The notes under the pieces were generated by a model. The model saw only the letters and a list, made by a program, of their open reading frames with translations, ran no database searches and was not told the origin of the DNA. DNA of 64,000 nucleotides from Azospirillum lipoferum 4B (GTDB lineage Bacteria; Pseudomonadota; Alphaproteobacteria; Azospirillales; Azospirillaceae). The DNA is taken from the NCBI RefSeq assembly GCF_000283655.1, contig NC_016585.1, positions 377,001 to 441,000 of the forward strand, written 5' to 3'. Both the position numbers and the translations under genes were made by a program. Positions 36,675-44,366 of this stretch are shown here, piece after piece; within the stretch, counting starts at the first letter, position 1, and every line of letters begins with the position of its first letter.

Positions 36675-38027
36675 TTAAGCCTTTTTCGCTTTCTCGTTTT
36701 GCTTCCGTTCGCGGAAACGCTGTGCCCAGCCGGCGTAAGCCTTCTGGCTGCCGCGGGCAACGACCAGGGCGTCGGCCTCCACCGCCATCGTCACCACGCT
36801 GCCGGCACCGACGATGGCGCCGTCGCCGATGACCACCGGGGCGACCAGCGCGCTGTTGGAGCCGATGAAGGCCCCGGCGCCGATCTCCGTCCGGCTCTTG
36901 GAGAAGCCGTCATAGTTGCAGGTGATGGTGCCGGCGCCGATGTTGGCCTTGGCCCCGACGCGGGCGTCGCCGATATAGGTCAGGTGGTTGGCCTTGGCGC
37001 CGGCCTCGATCACCGCGTTCTTCACCTCGACGAAATTGCCGATGTGGACGTCCGGGCCGATCTCCGCACCCGGACGCAGCCGGGCGTAGGGGCCGATGAC
37101 GGCGCCGCTGTCGATGCGCACGCCCTCCAGATGGCAGTAGGGCTTGATCTCCACCCGGTCGCCCACCGTCACCCCGGCGCCGAAGAAGCAGCCGGGACCG
37201 ACCACCACATCGCGGCCGAGCCTGGTGTCGACGCTGAGGAAGGTGCTGTCGGGGTCGATCAGGGTGGCGCCGTTGTCCATCGCGGCCTTGCGCAGGCGGC
37301 GCTGCAGCAGCTTTTCCACCTCCGCCAGTTCGGCGCGGGAATTGACGCCGACCACCTCGGCCGGGGCGGCCTCCACCACGGCGCAGGCCATGCCGGCGCG
37401 CCGCGCGATCTGGACGACGTCGGTCAGGTAGTATTCGGACTTGGCGTTGTCGTTGCCGACGCTGCCGATCAGGTCGAACATGCGCGCACCGTCGAACGCC
37501 ATCAGGCCGGCGTTGCACAGGGTGACGGCGCGCTCCTGCTCGCTGGCGTCGAGATATTCGACGATCTTCTCCAGCCCGCCGCGGGCGTTCAGGATCAGGC
37601 GGCCATAGGCGCCGGGATCGTCGGGGCGCATGCCCAGCACCACCACCGCCGGGTCGGCCGCCTGCCGGCGCGCCTGCACCAGCGCACGCAGCGTATCGGG
37701 CGTGACCAGCGGCGTGTCGCCATACAGGACGATCACGTCGCCGGTGAACCCCTCCAGCAGGCCGAAGGCTGCACGCACGGCGTCGGCGGTGCCGCGCTGC
37801 TCGTGCTGGACGGCGGTGGGGTAGGGGGCGACGGCGGCGGCGACGCTGTCCATGCCGGGGCCGACCACGACCACGACATGATCGGGGTCGAGCGCCTTCA
37901 CCGCGGCCAGCACATGTCCGACCATCGGCCGGCCGGCCACCCGGTGCAGAACCTTGGGCAGATCGGATTTCATGCGCGTGCCCTTGCCGGCGGCGAGGAT
38001 CACGCAGGCGAGCGGACGTTGGGCCAT
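36675..38027 (-). CDS. glmU: Bifunctional UDP-GlcNAc pyrophosphorylase/glucosamine-1-phosphate N-acetyltransferase
   Basis: Acetylates GlcN-1-P and then uridylylates it to UDP-GlcNAc. 450 aa. The nucleotidyltransferase motif is VILAAGKGTRMKSDLPKVLH; later QHEQRGTADAVRAA and LYGDTPL. The C-terminal left-handed beta-helix shows hexapeptide turns and GAKANHLTYIGDARVGAKAN, GAGTITCNYDGFSK. ATG 38027 (MAQRPLACVIL) is the normal start; the longer upstream frame crosses the promoter. Forms an operon with glmS. Confidence 0.97.
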   Translation of the reverse strand: MAQRPLACVILAAGKGTRMKSDLPKVLHRVAGRPMVGHVLAAVKALDPDHVVVVVGPGMDSVAAAVAPYPTAVQHEQRGTADAVRAAFGLLEGFTGDVIVLYGDTPLVTPDTLRALVQARRQAADPAVVVLGMRPDDPGAYGRLILNARGGLEKIVEYLDASEQERAVTLCNAGLMAFDGARMFDLIGSVGNDNAKSEYYLTDVVQIARRAGMACAVVEAAPAEVVGVNSRAELAEVEKLLQRRLRKAAMDNGATLIDPDSTFLSVDTRLGRDVVVGPGCFFGAGVTVGDRVEIKPYCHLEGVRIDSGAVIGPYARLRPGAEIGPDVHIGNFVEVKNAVIEAGAKANHLTYIGDARVGAKANIGAGTITCNYDGFSKSRTEIGAGAFIGSNSALVAPVVIGDGAIVGAGSVVTMAVEADALVVARGSQKAYAGWAQRFRERKQNEKAKKA

Positions 38028-38280
38028 GGTGGTGTTCCTGGTCGGACCTTGGGTGTGGACGGGACAGGGTGGAAGGAAATCGATCGATGAAAACGTCGTA
38101 CTTGAGCGGCGAAAGGTTAAGACATCACTGATCCTGCGGGCGACGCATCTTCCGGAGTGCGCACTGCGCCATCGGCAATTCCGAGAGTGGTGTGCCACAG
38201 CGCGCGAAGGAAGCCCAAGTCAACTTTTGTTTCAATCTGCAATAAACGAATGTTTCCAACGGGTTACCTGCCCAATTTTC
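38028..38280. other. glmU promoter region and probable prophage left junction
   Basis: Sequence changes from backbone to prophage within this interval, since the integrase gene ends at 38281. GC falls around 38220-38290. No tRNA or obvious direct-repeat core is visible and the other attachment site is outside the window, so the att core cannot be defined. Confidence 0.5.
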
Positions 38281-39201
38281 CTACGTTTTCCGTCGGTAAT
38301 TTTCCAGCTTCGCGATGGCGGCGTTCGCCCTTTGTCTCTGGTCCGCCTGACGTGTGTAAATTTCGAGGTTTTTCAGCGACATATGCCCGGTGATGGCCGC
38401 GATCTCCAGAGCCGAACAGCCGGCCTCCGCCAGCAGCGAGGCAGAGGCTTTCCGCAGTCCATGGAACACGTAACCCTTCAGCTCCCGATGAGCTTTGATT
38501 GCCAGACGTACGGCATTGGAAAATCCTATTCTGTTCCAGGGCTGTTCGGAAGCGGGGTTAACCAGTATTGTCACGGAGGTAGCGTTTCTCTTCCACTCCG
38601 TCAACTCAACCTTTAGGTCCGCGTGGCACGGTACCCACAGCCGGGTACCGGTCTTTTTCTGGGTAACCTGGATCGCGGAGCCGTCATAGTCATCCCACCG
38701 CATCTTGATCAGGTCGGATGACCTCTGGCCGGTGTAGAGCGCCAGCACCACGGCGCGGCGCATAGGCTCCTTGAAGTGGGTGAGGGCGAAATCGACCGCC
38801 CGGTCCGGCCACCGCTCCCATTCGCCGAGTTGCAACCGCTCGACGCCGGCGGCCGGGTTCGCCAGCACATATTCCCGGTCGACTGCGAACTTCAGCAGGA
38901 TCGACCACATGCTGACGATGCTGTTCGCCAGCCCCGGCCGGTCCGCGTAGCTGTCGCGCATGCCGAGGATGTGCCGCCGCCGGACATCACTGATCGGCAC
39001 ATGCAGCACCTCCTCGAACTTGCCGAGGACGCCCAGATAGTCCTTCTTCGTCGAGGAGGCGAGCTTGGTGTATTCGGGCGACCGCCGGTATTCCTCGACG
39101 ATGGCGCCCACGGTTCTTGGTTCGTAACGGCGCTCTGGATAGCGGTATTCTCTCACTTCACCGCTTGCCAGGCGCCGCCTTACGATTTTCTCGCGCGGCA
39201 T
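38281..39201 (-). CDS. int: Phage tyrosine recombinase (integrase)
   Basis: 306-aa site-specific recombinase that would insert and excise the prophage. A SAM-like N-terminal core-binding region (YTKLASSTKKDYLGVLGKFEE) precedes the catalytic domain. Active-site residues are R160 (LYTGQRSSDL), H247 and R250 (VFHGLRKASA), H273 (ITGHMS) and Y282 (EIYTRQ). It is the last gene of a leftward operon whose small upstream genes overlap one another. Position next to glmU marks the left end of the prophage. Confidence 0.93.
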   Translation of the reverse strand: MPREKIVRRRLASGEVREYRYPERRYEPRTVGAIVEEYRRSPEYTKLASSTKKDYLGVLGKFEEVLHVPISDVRRRHILGMRDSYADRPGLANSIVSMWSILLKFAVDREYVLANPAAGVERLQLGEWERWPDRAVDFALTHFKEPMRRAVVLALYTGQRSSDLIKMRWDDYDGSAIQVTQKKTGTRLWVPCHADLKVELTEWKRNATSVTILVNPASEQPWNRIGFSNAVRLAIKAHRELKGYVFHGLRKASASLLAEAGCSALEIAAITGHMSLKNLEIYTRQADQRQRANAAIAKLENYRRKT

Positions 39202-39355
39202 GACTTGCCCTTTCGAATGCCTGATCGGGATCGGCGAAACGCCGACCGCGGGGAGTGTATACCCGGTCGAATGTCTCTCTCAGGGTGCGGATCGCCTGTT
39301 CCAGATCGGCCACCCGGCGGCGGAGAAAGGCCAGTTCGCGTTCCTGGGCGTTCAC
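39158..39355 (-). CDS. Small coiled-coil phage protein, unknown function
   Basis: 65 residues from GTG 39355, overlapping the integrase start by 44 bp. MNAQERELAFLRRRVADLEQ continues as AIRTLRETFDRVYTPRGRRF, a heptad-like helix. Position upstream of int suggests an excisionase-like or structural helper, but no xis signature is visible. Confidence 0.5.
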   Translation of the reverse strand: MNAQERELAFLRRRVADLEQAIRTLRETFDRVYTPRGRRFADPDQAFERASHAARENRKAAPGKR

Positions 39356-39409
39356 CGGTCCGCCTCCCGCTTTTGCCGCTCCCTGCGGCCAGTCCGTTGA
39401 AAGGGCATG

Positions 39410-39760
39410 TCAGGAATCGTGACGAAGGATGCAGGCCGCGACCGCGTCGCGGTGCCTGCCATGGGTGACGTCCATCAGGGCCCAGGTGCCGGACCTGCTG
39501 GCGAGCTGGTCCGCGAGGCTGCTGAAATCGAGTGCCCCCAGCAGTGCCAGCAGGACCGCCCGCTCGCCGGAGGACAGGACGCCGAACAGCTGCTCTGCCC
39601 CCCGCCACACACCGCCGTCGGTCCGACTGTTGTGGGCGATCGCCGCCGCGGTGAGCATCGCCCAGCACGAGCAGCCGGCAATGAGGTCCGCCGGCAGTCC
39701 GAGGCGGCGGACCAGATCGCCGCCCGGTCCCGCGAGGAAATCCGACAGAGTCATGTTCAT
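39410..39760 (-). CDS. Phage hypothetical protein
   Basis: 116 aa from ATG 39760, with AGGAAC upstream and ATGA overlap with the preceding gene. Text includes MNMTLSDFLAGPGGDLVRRL, GVLSSGERAVLLALLGALDF and GTWALMDVTHGRHRDAVAAC. No family recognised. Its operon position between a ribbon-helix-helix gene and int suggests an early lysogeny-side function. Confidence 0.6.
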   Translation of the reverse strand: MNMTLSDFLAGPGGDLVRRLGLPADLIAGCSCWAMLTAAAIAHNSRTDGGVWRGAEQLFGVLSSGERAVLLALLGALDFSSLADQLASRSGTWALMDVTHGRHRDAVAACILRHDS

Positions 39761-39939
39761 GGCAGTTCCTCCCGCGCCAGTTCGGCGCAGTCGCGGTGGT
39801 AGCGCGCGGCGGACAGCAGACGCTGACGACGGAAGGGGAGGCTGGTGTTCCCCGCCTCCCGCTCGGCCCGGCCGGCTTCCTCCAGATGCCACTGGACGAG
39901 ATCGGCGACGATCACTGTCTCCTGCCCTGCGCCGGTCAT
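39757..39939 (-). CDS. Small phage protein, unknown function
   Basis: 60 aa, MTGAGQETVIVADLVQWHLE, then RLLSAARYHRDCAELAREEL. Helical and charged, with a YHRDCAEL motif. Start lies two bases after the upstream stop and its own stop overlaps the next start. No known domain. Confidence 0.55.
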   Translation of the reverse strand: MTGAGQETVIVADLVQWHLEEAGRAEREAGNTSLPFRRQRLLSAARYHRDCAELAREELP

Positions 39940-39940
39940 T

Positions 39941-40384
39941 TCAGTTCTTCAGCGGGCTGACCACGAAGCCGCGCCCGTATGGCCGCCGCGCCTCGCCCAG
40001 GAACTCCAGCACCGCTGCCGGCGCTGTGTAGGTTTGCAGGAACAGCCGCACCATCGCCGTGAGCGGCAGATCGGTGGCGTGGAACCGCTCATGCACCGCG
40101 CTGATCAGAACGTCGCGGTTCGCGTAGCCCTCCAGCTCGGCAATGTGATCGAGCAACAGCCAGGACGTCACGTCCAGTCGCATGGACGTCCGGTGCGAGG
40201 TCCGGCGGTTGGCGATCACCACGTTGTAGGTGACCAGCGGCGTCGCGCCGTCCTTGGGCAGTGCCGGCGCCATGTGGCGCAGCGTGCGCTCCATCTTCCC
40301 GGACAGATCGCCGAAGCTTCGGTCCATCGGCACGTTCTGCGGCCCGTCCCTGCGTTGCAGCGGGGCTTTGATCGCTCCCTTCAT
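39941..40384 (-). CDS. Ribbon-helix-helix-like phage regulator
   Basis: 147 aa from ATG 40384 with GGAGAGCG upstream. The central segment HRTSMRLDVTSWLLLDHIAE, LEGYANRDVLISAVHERF resembles the RHH_4 (PF13467) type of DNA-binding domain, followed by TDLPLTAMVRLFLQTYT. First gene of the leftward operon, directly downstream of the inverted operator at 40453-40491, so it may autoregulate. Domain call from pattern only. Confidence 0.6.
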   Translation of the reverse strand: MKGAIKAPLQRRDGPQNVPMDRSFGDLSGKMERTLRHMAPALPKDGATPLVTYNVVIANRRTSHRTSMRLDVTSWLLLDHIAELEGYANRDVLISAVHERFHATDLPLTAMVRLFLQTYTAPAAVLEFLGEARRPYGRGFVVSPLKN

Positions 40385-40452
40385 CGGTCGCTCTCCACAA
40401 CACCTGCATCCAAGGGTGCTGGCGTTCACGCCATACCCTGTATTAGGATGGT

Positions 40453-40491
40453 CGGTATACCGTGATTTCGTCAATGGCAAAAATCACGGTA
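40453..40491 (-). promoter_or_regulatory. Candidate leftward phage promoter/operator
   Basis: A perfect inverted repeat TACCGTGATTT (40458-40468) / AAATCACGGTA (40481-40491) surrounds TTGACG (leftward, 40474-40469), a plausible -35. The leftward string TTGACG-AAA-TCACGGTATACCG parallels TTGACA-T-TCACGGTATAGCG at 41381, so one repressor may bind both. Confidence 0.6.
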
Positions 40492-40815
40492 AAGCGATCA
40501 TTCTGGAGCCTCGCCTGTGTGCCGCTCGGCGGGGTTCACCTACGCCGCCGGTCGCAATCGCGCAACCTTCGGAAATGGTTCGAGAAAGGATGCACCTTTT
40601 TCTTTTGCTTGGCCTGGGTGGTGCCATAGGATGCCGCGGCCTCGCGCCTTCCCATCCAGGTAGGCGGAGGCAGGGAGACGCCATCTCCCCACCCACGCGG
40701 CTGCCAACCGCATCGATGAGCCGTGCTGAGCCAGGGCGCACACCCGTGCCCAGCCGCACACCTGTCCGCCTGCCGGGGCCGGCCCAGGTAGAGTGTTGAT
40801 TTATGGGGGTTGGCG
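40492..40815. other. Intergenic stretch of the phage immunity region
   Basis: No frame on either strand has protein-like content; long leftward frames are arginine/proline-rich shadows. No further repeats seen. Confidence 0.4.
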
Positions 40816-41028
40816 GTGCCGAACACACCGAAGAACGAAACGACCGAAGACGTATTGCATCGCAAGGCGCGCGAGGACCGCGCGGTCGAGCTGGTGACCC
40901 AGCTGTGTCGCCGCGAAGGCGCGGACAAGATCCTGCCCTTGATCGACCGCTGGATGAGAATGCGCCGGAGCCGAGCGGCTAGGTGCGCCGCTCAAGAACC
41001 CGGATCAGGGCATCGAAATCCTCGGTAG
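40816..41028 (+). CDS. Possible small phage protein
   Basis: GTG 40816 after GGGGG reads VPNTPKNETTEDVLHRKARE, then DRAVELVTQLCRREGADKIL and PLIDRWMRMRR, which looks like real protein. The last 16 codons overlap the 3' end of the leftward repressor gene. No domain recognised; it may be a pseudo-coding shadow. Confidence 0.35.
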   Translation: MPNTPKNETTEDVLHRKAREDRAVELVTQLCRREGADKILPLIDRWMRMRRSRAARCAAQEPGSGHRNPR

Positions 41029-41299
41029 ACCATGAGCGGAAGGTCCGGCGAGTCTTCACCTGCATTTCCCAATCGGGGTCGCCGTAGGCCAGCAGCTCGG
41101 CCAGCGACATGCCGGCGCCGTCCGCAAGCTTGGTCAAGGTGTCGATGGTGCTGTTCGCGCCATTGAATGCGTCCAGAACCGTTGTGGCTGGCAGCTTCGA
41201 TAATCCAGCCCAATGGTTCTTGGACCGCAAACGCTCTTTATGCGTCAGCAGAACACGATTGAGTGCTGCGGCGATGTCGGTCTTAGGCGCAGTTTCCAT
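40979..41299 (-). CDS. Phage repressor-like helix-turn-helix protein
   Basis: 106 aa from ATG 41299. A GTG at 41368 with AAGGGGG seven bases upstream would add 23 residues and is an equal candidate. DIAAALNRVLLTHKERLRSK, then LPATTVLDAFNGANSTIDTL and TKLADGAGMSLAELLAYG form a lambda-repressor-like HTH. It is divergent from the cro-like gene at 41417, the usual immunity arrangement, and is presumably the lysogenic repressor acting on the TCACGGTATA motifs. No protease-cleavage domain is present. Confidence 0.7.
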   Translation of the reverse strand: METAPKTDIAAALNRVLLTHKERLRSKNHWAGLSKLPATTVLDAFNGANSTIDTLTKLADGAGMSLAELLAYGDPDWEMQVKTRRTFRSWSTEDFDALIRVLERRT

Positions 41300-41380
41300 G
41301 TCGGCATTATGCGGACCTCGTGCAAAAGCGCGAGAACGCCGTACCGATGACTCTATCTCGTGCAACACCGACGCACCCCC

Positions 41381-41409
41381 TTGACATTCACGGTATAGCG
41401 TTGAATTCT
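41381..41409 (+). promoter_or_regulatory. Candidate rightward early phage promoter with operator
   Basis: TTGACA (41381-41386) is followed at once by TTCACGGTATA, the motif shared with the leftward operator, and by a weak -10 (GAATTC/AATTCT) 16-17 bases on. Repressor bound here would cover the spacer. Transcription would begin close to ATG 41417, so the cro-like mRNA may be leaderless. Confidence 0.55.
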
Positions 41410-41416
41410 GACGGGC

Positions 41417-41692
41417 ATGAAGCACGTCATGCACATCGATGCCTCGATTCATCGGATATGCGCCTTCGCCCGGCATCAGGGGTGGACCGCGCAGTCATTC
41501 GGCCGAGCCGCCGCCGTGCCGCCCAGCACCGCGCGTGACGTGCTTCGCCAGGAAGGCAACCCCACCGCCATGACCCTGCGGGCCATGGAGGCGGTGATTC
41601 CCCCCGACTTCATGACCGATCCCATCGCACTGGCCGCCAGCGACCTCTGCGCGCCCATCCTGGGAAAGCCGCGCAGGAAGAGGCGGAAATGA
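41417..41692 (+). CDS. Cro-like phage DNA-binding protein
   Basis: 91 aa, MKHVMHIDASIHRICAFARH, QGWTAQSFGRAAAVPPSTAR, then DVLRQEGNPTAMTLRAMEAV. An HTH is evident in FGRAAAVPPSTARDVLRQEG, and the tail KPRRKRRK is basic. First rightward gene beyond the repressor. A second in-frame ATG is at 41429. Confidence 0.65.
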   Translation: MKHVMHIDASIHRICAFARHQGWTAQSFGRAAAVPPSTARDVLRQEGNPTAMTLRAMEAVIPPDFMTDPIALAASDLCAPILGKPRRKRRK

Positions 41693-41725
41693 ACAGGGAG
41701 ACTCGGCAAGGCGCCACACCCTCGG

Positions 41726-42076
41726 TTGTTTCGGCGGGAAGCATCGCTCGCACTGAGCGACTGCGCAACCCCGAAGCTCCGGCTTGGCGGCGACACTGTC
41801 CCATCGCCGAATCAGGCGCCGGCCGCCCGGCCCGGTCAATCGGGAGCGTCCCGAGTCCGGTCCGCCGCGCCGTCCGTCGCCACAGCCACCGATCCGCCCG
41901 GTTCCTTGTCCGTACCGGCGGAACGGCTGCGGCCGGAGTCGCCAGCCGACTCCGGCCGCTTTCCCTGCCTGGGGTCTTCCATGGCCCCCGCTGATCTGGC
42001 CCTCACCGACGCGCAGCGCGCCACCGACCGCCTGTATGCCTTGCGGCCGGCATCCCCGCATCGGGGATCCGCATGA
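41726..42076 (+). CDS. Possible phage protein, weak evidence
   Basis: 116 codons with mostly G/C third positions. Low-complexity proline/serine-rich text (VPSPNQAPAARPGQSGA) ends in a more protein-like ADLALTDAQRATDRLYALRP. No ribosome site or domain. A competing frame from ATG 41689 overlaps the cro-like stop but looks non-coding. Confidence 0.3.
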   Translation: MFRREASLALSDCATPKLRLGGDTVPSPNQAPAARPGQSGASRVRSAAPSVATATDPPGSLSVPAERLRPESPADSGRFPCLGSSMAPADLALTDAQRATDRLYALRPASPHRGSA

Positions 42077-42749
42077 TCGGGCGTTGCCCGAAAGCCAATT
42101 CCCCTTCGGATCCCAGATCTATCCAGAAAACCAACGGCTTCCACCGTGAGGCCCGCCCGTTGACCCGCCATCGCGCCGGCTGCGCCATGGCGCGCGGCCC
42201 GCCGTGCGGCCGCTCGACGGTCGCCAGTCAGCCGCCCCCATCGACTTTGAAGACCGCGCCGCTTTCGGCCGCCAGACGGCCGGAAGCGATGCGCGTCTTC
42301 ACCCCCCGACGCCGCGCGCCCCCGCGCCGGTGAACCCTGGAGCTTTGCCCGATGGCATCGCCACGCGCGCCACCCTGACCGGCGCCGGCTTTTCCCCGTA
42401 AGCCCCCGTCATCCGGTGCCCAGCGTCCGCCCTTGCCGGTGGCCGCGCCGCACCCGTCTTGTCCCCACCGTTGCGCACCCGCGCGGCGGTGAACGCCGGA
42501 GCCTTGCCGTGAATCCGCGCGCCCCGCCCTGAGACGGGACGGCCCCGCCGAGGCCGCCCCGCTAGGACCGCAATCATCGCCCATGCCCCATGCCCCTGCC
42601 GTGCCCACGGCGGGAAAGCGGCGATCTGCGTCCAGAGGCTAACAGAAATCAGGATTAAAATCCGCTGTTCCTTGCAGCCACGGACTCGTGCGCCCGCAGG
42701 GAGCCGCATTGCCGCCGGCCGGCCACCGCGCCGCCGGGGAGGTGCCCCC
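42077..42749. other. Unassigned stretch before the replication gene
   Basis: No convincing gene. Two imperfect copies of a ~33-bp block (about 42319-42350 and 42476-42509, sharing CCCGCG, GGTGAAC and GGAGC-TTGCC) lie upstream of the replication gene. An A/T-richer patch sits at 42640-42665. An origin or an overlooked gene are both possible. Confidence 0.35.
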
Positions 42750-43616
42750 ATGTCCTCGCCATCTGCCTCGACCACCCCCGCAACCCCCGCCGCCAAACCG
42801 CAAGCCGCCTTCCGCGAGACCGTCGGCCGCTTCCGCTGCGCCGTTCTGGCCTGCCCGGCGCTGAAGCCGCGCGACAAGCTGGTCGCCCTGGTGATGCTGG
42901 AGCGCGTCAACCGCCAGATGTTCGAGGCGCTGGGCCTGCTGCTGACCTGGACCGGGGTGGAGGCGGTGGCGCGGCTCTGCGCCCTGTCCACCCGCGATGT
43001 GGAGCGGGCGCGCAGCGCGCTGCTGGCCGCCGGCGTCATCGTCCGCGACCGCGCCGGCGGCCGGGGCCAGCCCACCCGCATGCGCCTGTGCCTGGACTGG
43101 CTGGAGCGCGAGGACGGCCCGGCCGGCGACGCCCCCGATCCGTCCGACGATCCATCGCCCGACACCAGTGTCGCCGACGCGCGAGTCGGCCAAAGCGCCG
43201 AACGCCCGCCAACCGCCCCCGGATCGTCCGCCGGAACCGGCCTTCATCGACCGACACCGGAGTCGGCCAAACCCTGTGATAAAACCCGTGAACCCACGCG
43301 CGCGAGCCCACACGCGAGCGCCGGCACCAGCCCGCCGCCATCCGCCGCCGACATCGAGCGCGACGGCCACGCCCGAATCGCCCGCCGGATCGGCGCCGTC
43401 CAGCATGCGACGTGGTTCCGGGGATGCCGGCTTGGGCTATCCGGGGATCGCAGACTGACCGTCACCGCGCCGAATCGCTGCGTCGCCGACCGGATTCGGG
43501 CGGCTTACGAGCTGGAGCTGCTGCGGCTGTTCCAGGTCGAGGCGGTGGACATCGCCGTCGCCGTTCCGCCGATTGCCGCCGATTCGGCCTTCCCGCTGAT
43601 CGAGGGGAGGGCCTGA
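42750..43616 (+). CDS. Phage replication-initiator-like protein with DnaA-N-type C-terminus
   Basis: 288 aa; ATG 42750 follows GGGGAGG. A winged-helix replisome-organiser region (LKPRDKLVALVMLERVNRQM, VARLCALSTRDVERARSALL) is followed by a long P/S/D-rich linker. The C-terminal segment contains ATWFRGCRLGLSGDRRLTVT, APNRCVADRIRAAYELELL, which matches the DnaA N-terminal domain pattern (TWF...L.L.APN.F...WI...Y). Such proteins recruit host helicase to phage origins. A role in replication is inferred. Confidence 0.7.
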   Translation: MSSPSASTTPATPAAKPQAAFRETVGRFRCAVLACPALKPRDKLVALVMLERVNRQMFEALGLLLTWTGVEAVARLCALSTRDVERARSALLAAGVIVRDRAGGRGQPTRMRLCLDWLEREDGPAGDAPDPSDDPSPDTSVADARVGQSAERPPTAPGSSAGTGLHRPTPESAKPCDKTREPTRASPHASAGTSPPPSAADIERDGHARIARRIGAVQHATWFRGCRLGLSGDRRLTVTAPNRCVADRIRAAYELELLRLFQVEAVDIAVAVPPIAADSAFPLIEGRA

Positions 43617-43619
43617 GCC

Positions 43620-43898
43620 ATGCCCGTCCAGCTCGGCACCCTGTCACGCCGCCGGCCCGACCGGCAGTTCCGCCTGGATCTGGGTGATCCGCCCCACACC
43701 GCGCGCCACCGGCCGGTGCAGCCCCAGCGCGAGGGCGACGCCCTCTATCGCGCCGTCCAGGCCCTGCGCGCCGCCGGCCATCGGGTCTATCGCTGCGGTG
43801 CGCTGCACCGGGTGGACGAGCGCCTGTTGACCACAGCGGACCTGATCCGGATGCGCCACGCCGATCCGCGTTGCCGACAGCTTGAGGGGGAGCAGTGA
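43620..43898 (+). CDS. Phage hypothetical protein
   Basis: 92 aa starting three bases after the previous stop. MPVQLGTLSRRRPDRQFRLD, then QREGDALYRAVQALRAAGHR, VYRCGALHRVDERLLTTADL. The RRPDRQFRLD-coding DNA is repeated at 49963-49996. Unknown function. Coupled (TGATG) to the next gene. Confidence 0.6.
   Translation: MPVQLGTLSRRRPDRQFRLDLGDPPHTARHRPVQPQREGDALYRAVQALRAAGHRVYRCGALHRVDERLLTTADLIRMRHADPRCRQLEGEQ
43647..43680 (+). repeat. 34-bp direct repeat, copy 1
   Basis: About 30 of 34 positions match 49963-49996, both containing GCCGCCGGCCCGACCGGCA then TT-CG--TGGATC. The two copies bracket 6.3 kb of accessory genes. Confidence 0.65.
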
Positions 43899-44065
43899 TG
43901 GGCGCGCTGGGGCTGGTCTTCGCGTTGCTCGGCGCCGCCATGCTTGGCGGCTTCGGGTGGGAGCTGGGGCGCTGCGCCGCCCGCTGGCTGCTGGGGCGGC
44001 GGGCGGGCGTGACGATCCTGCTGCCGGGCCTGCGCCGGGAGCGCCAGCGATCCGATGCGGAGTGA
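43898..44065 (+). CDS. Small single-span membrane protein
   Basis: 55 aa, MGALGLVFALLGAAMLGGFG, then WELGRCAARWLLGRRAGVTI. One N-terminal transmembrane helix and a basic cytoplasmic tail. ATG 43898 overlaps the upstream stop. No family recognised. Confidence 0.55.
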   Translation: MGALGLVFALLGAAMLGGFGWELGRCAARWLLGRRAGVTILLPGLRRERQRSDAE

Positions 44066-44366
44066 CGCCGCCGGCCCGGTCAGGCGGCGCGGGGGGCGAT
44101 GCTGCGCTGGATTTCCTCGCCATGGTCGGCGGCGGTGACGGGAACCCTCCACGGATAGGGCAGATTGCCCGTCCTTCACGGTAGGCGGGCATTGGTTTCC
44201 TTGCGCACCTTCGGAAAAGTTACCTGTGACGCAGGGGCCTCTCTGCGCTTGACTCGGCGGCCTTTCGTAAGTCCCCTAAGGTTGTGTTTCCGCTGGTCCG
44301 GATCAATGGACGGTGGGGGCGGACTGCCGATAGGCAGGGTTGGAAAAGCGGCTTGGGGAAAGCGAG
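44066..44366. other. Intergenic region before the accessory module
   Basis: It marks the switch from densely packed early phage genes to accessory cargo. Presumably holds the promoter of the gene at 44367; a TTGACT at about 44249 lacks a matching -10. Confidence 0.4.

Noticed and set aside
39410-40031. Rightward frames over the int-side small genes
   Set aside because: Shadows: the leftward genes have ATGA couplings and ribosome sites, while the rightward frames are arginine/serine-rich and lack both.
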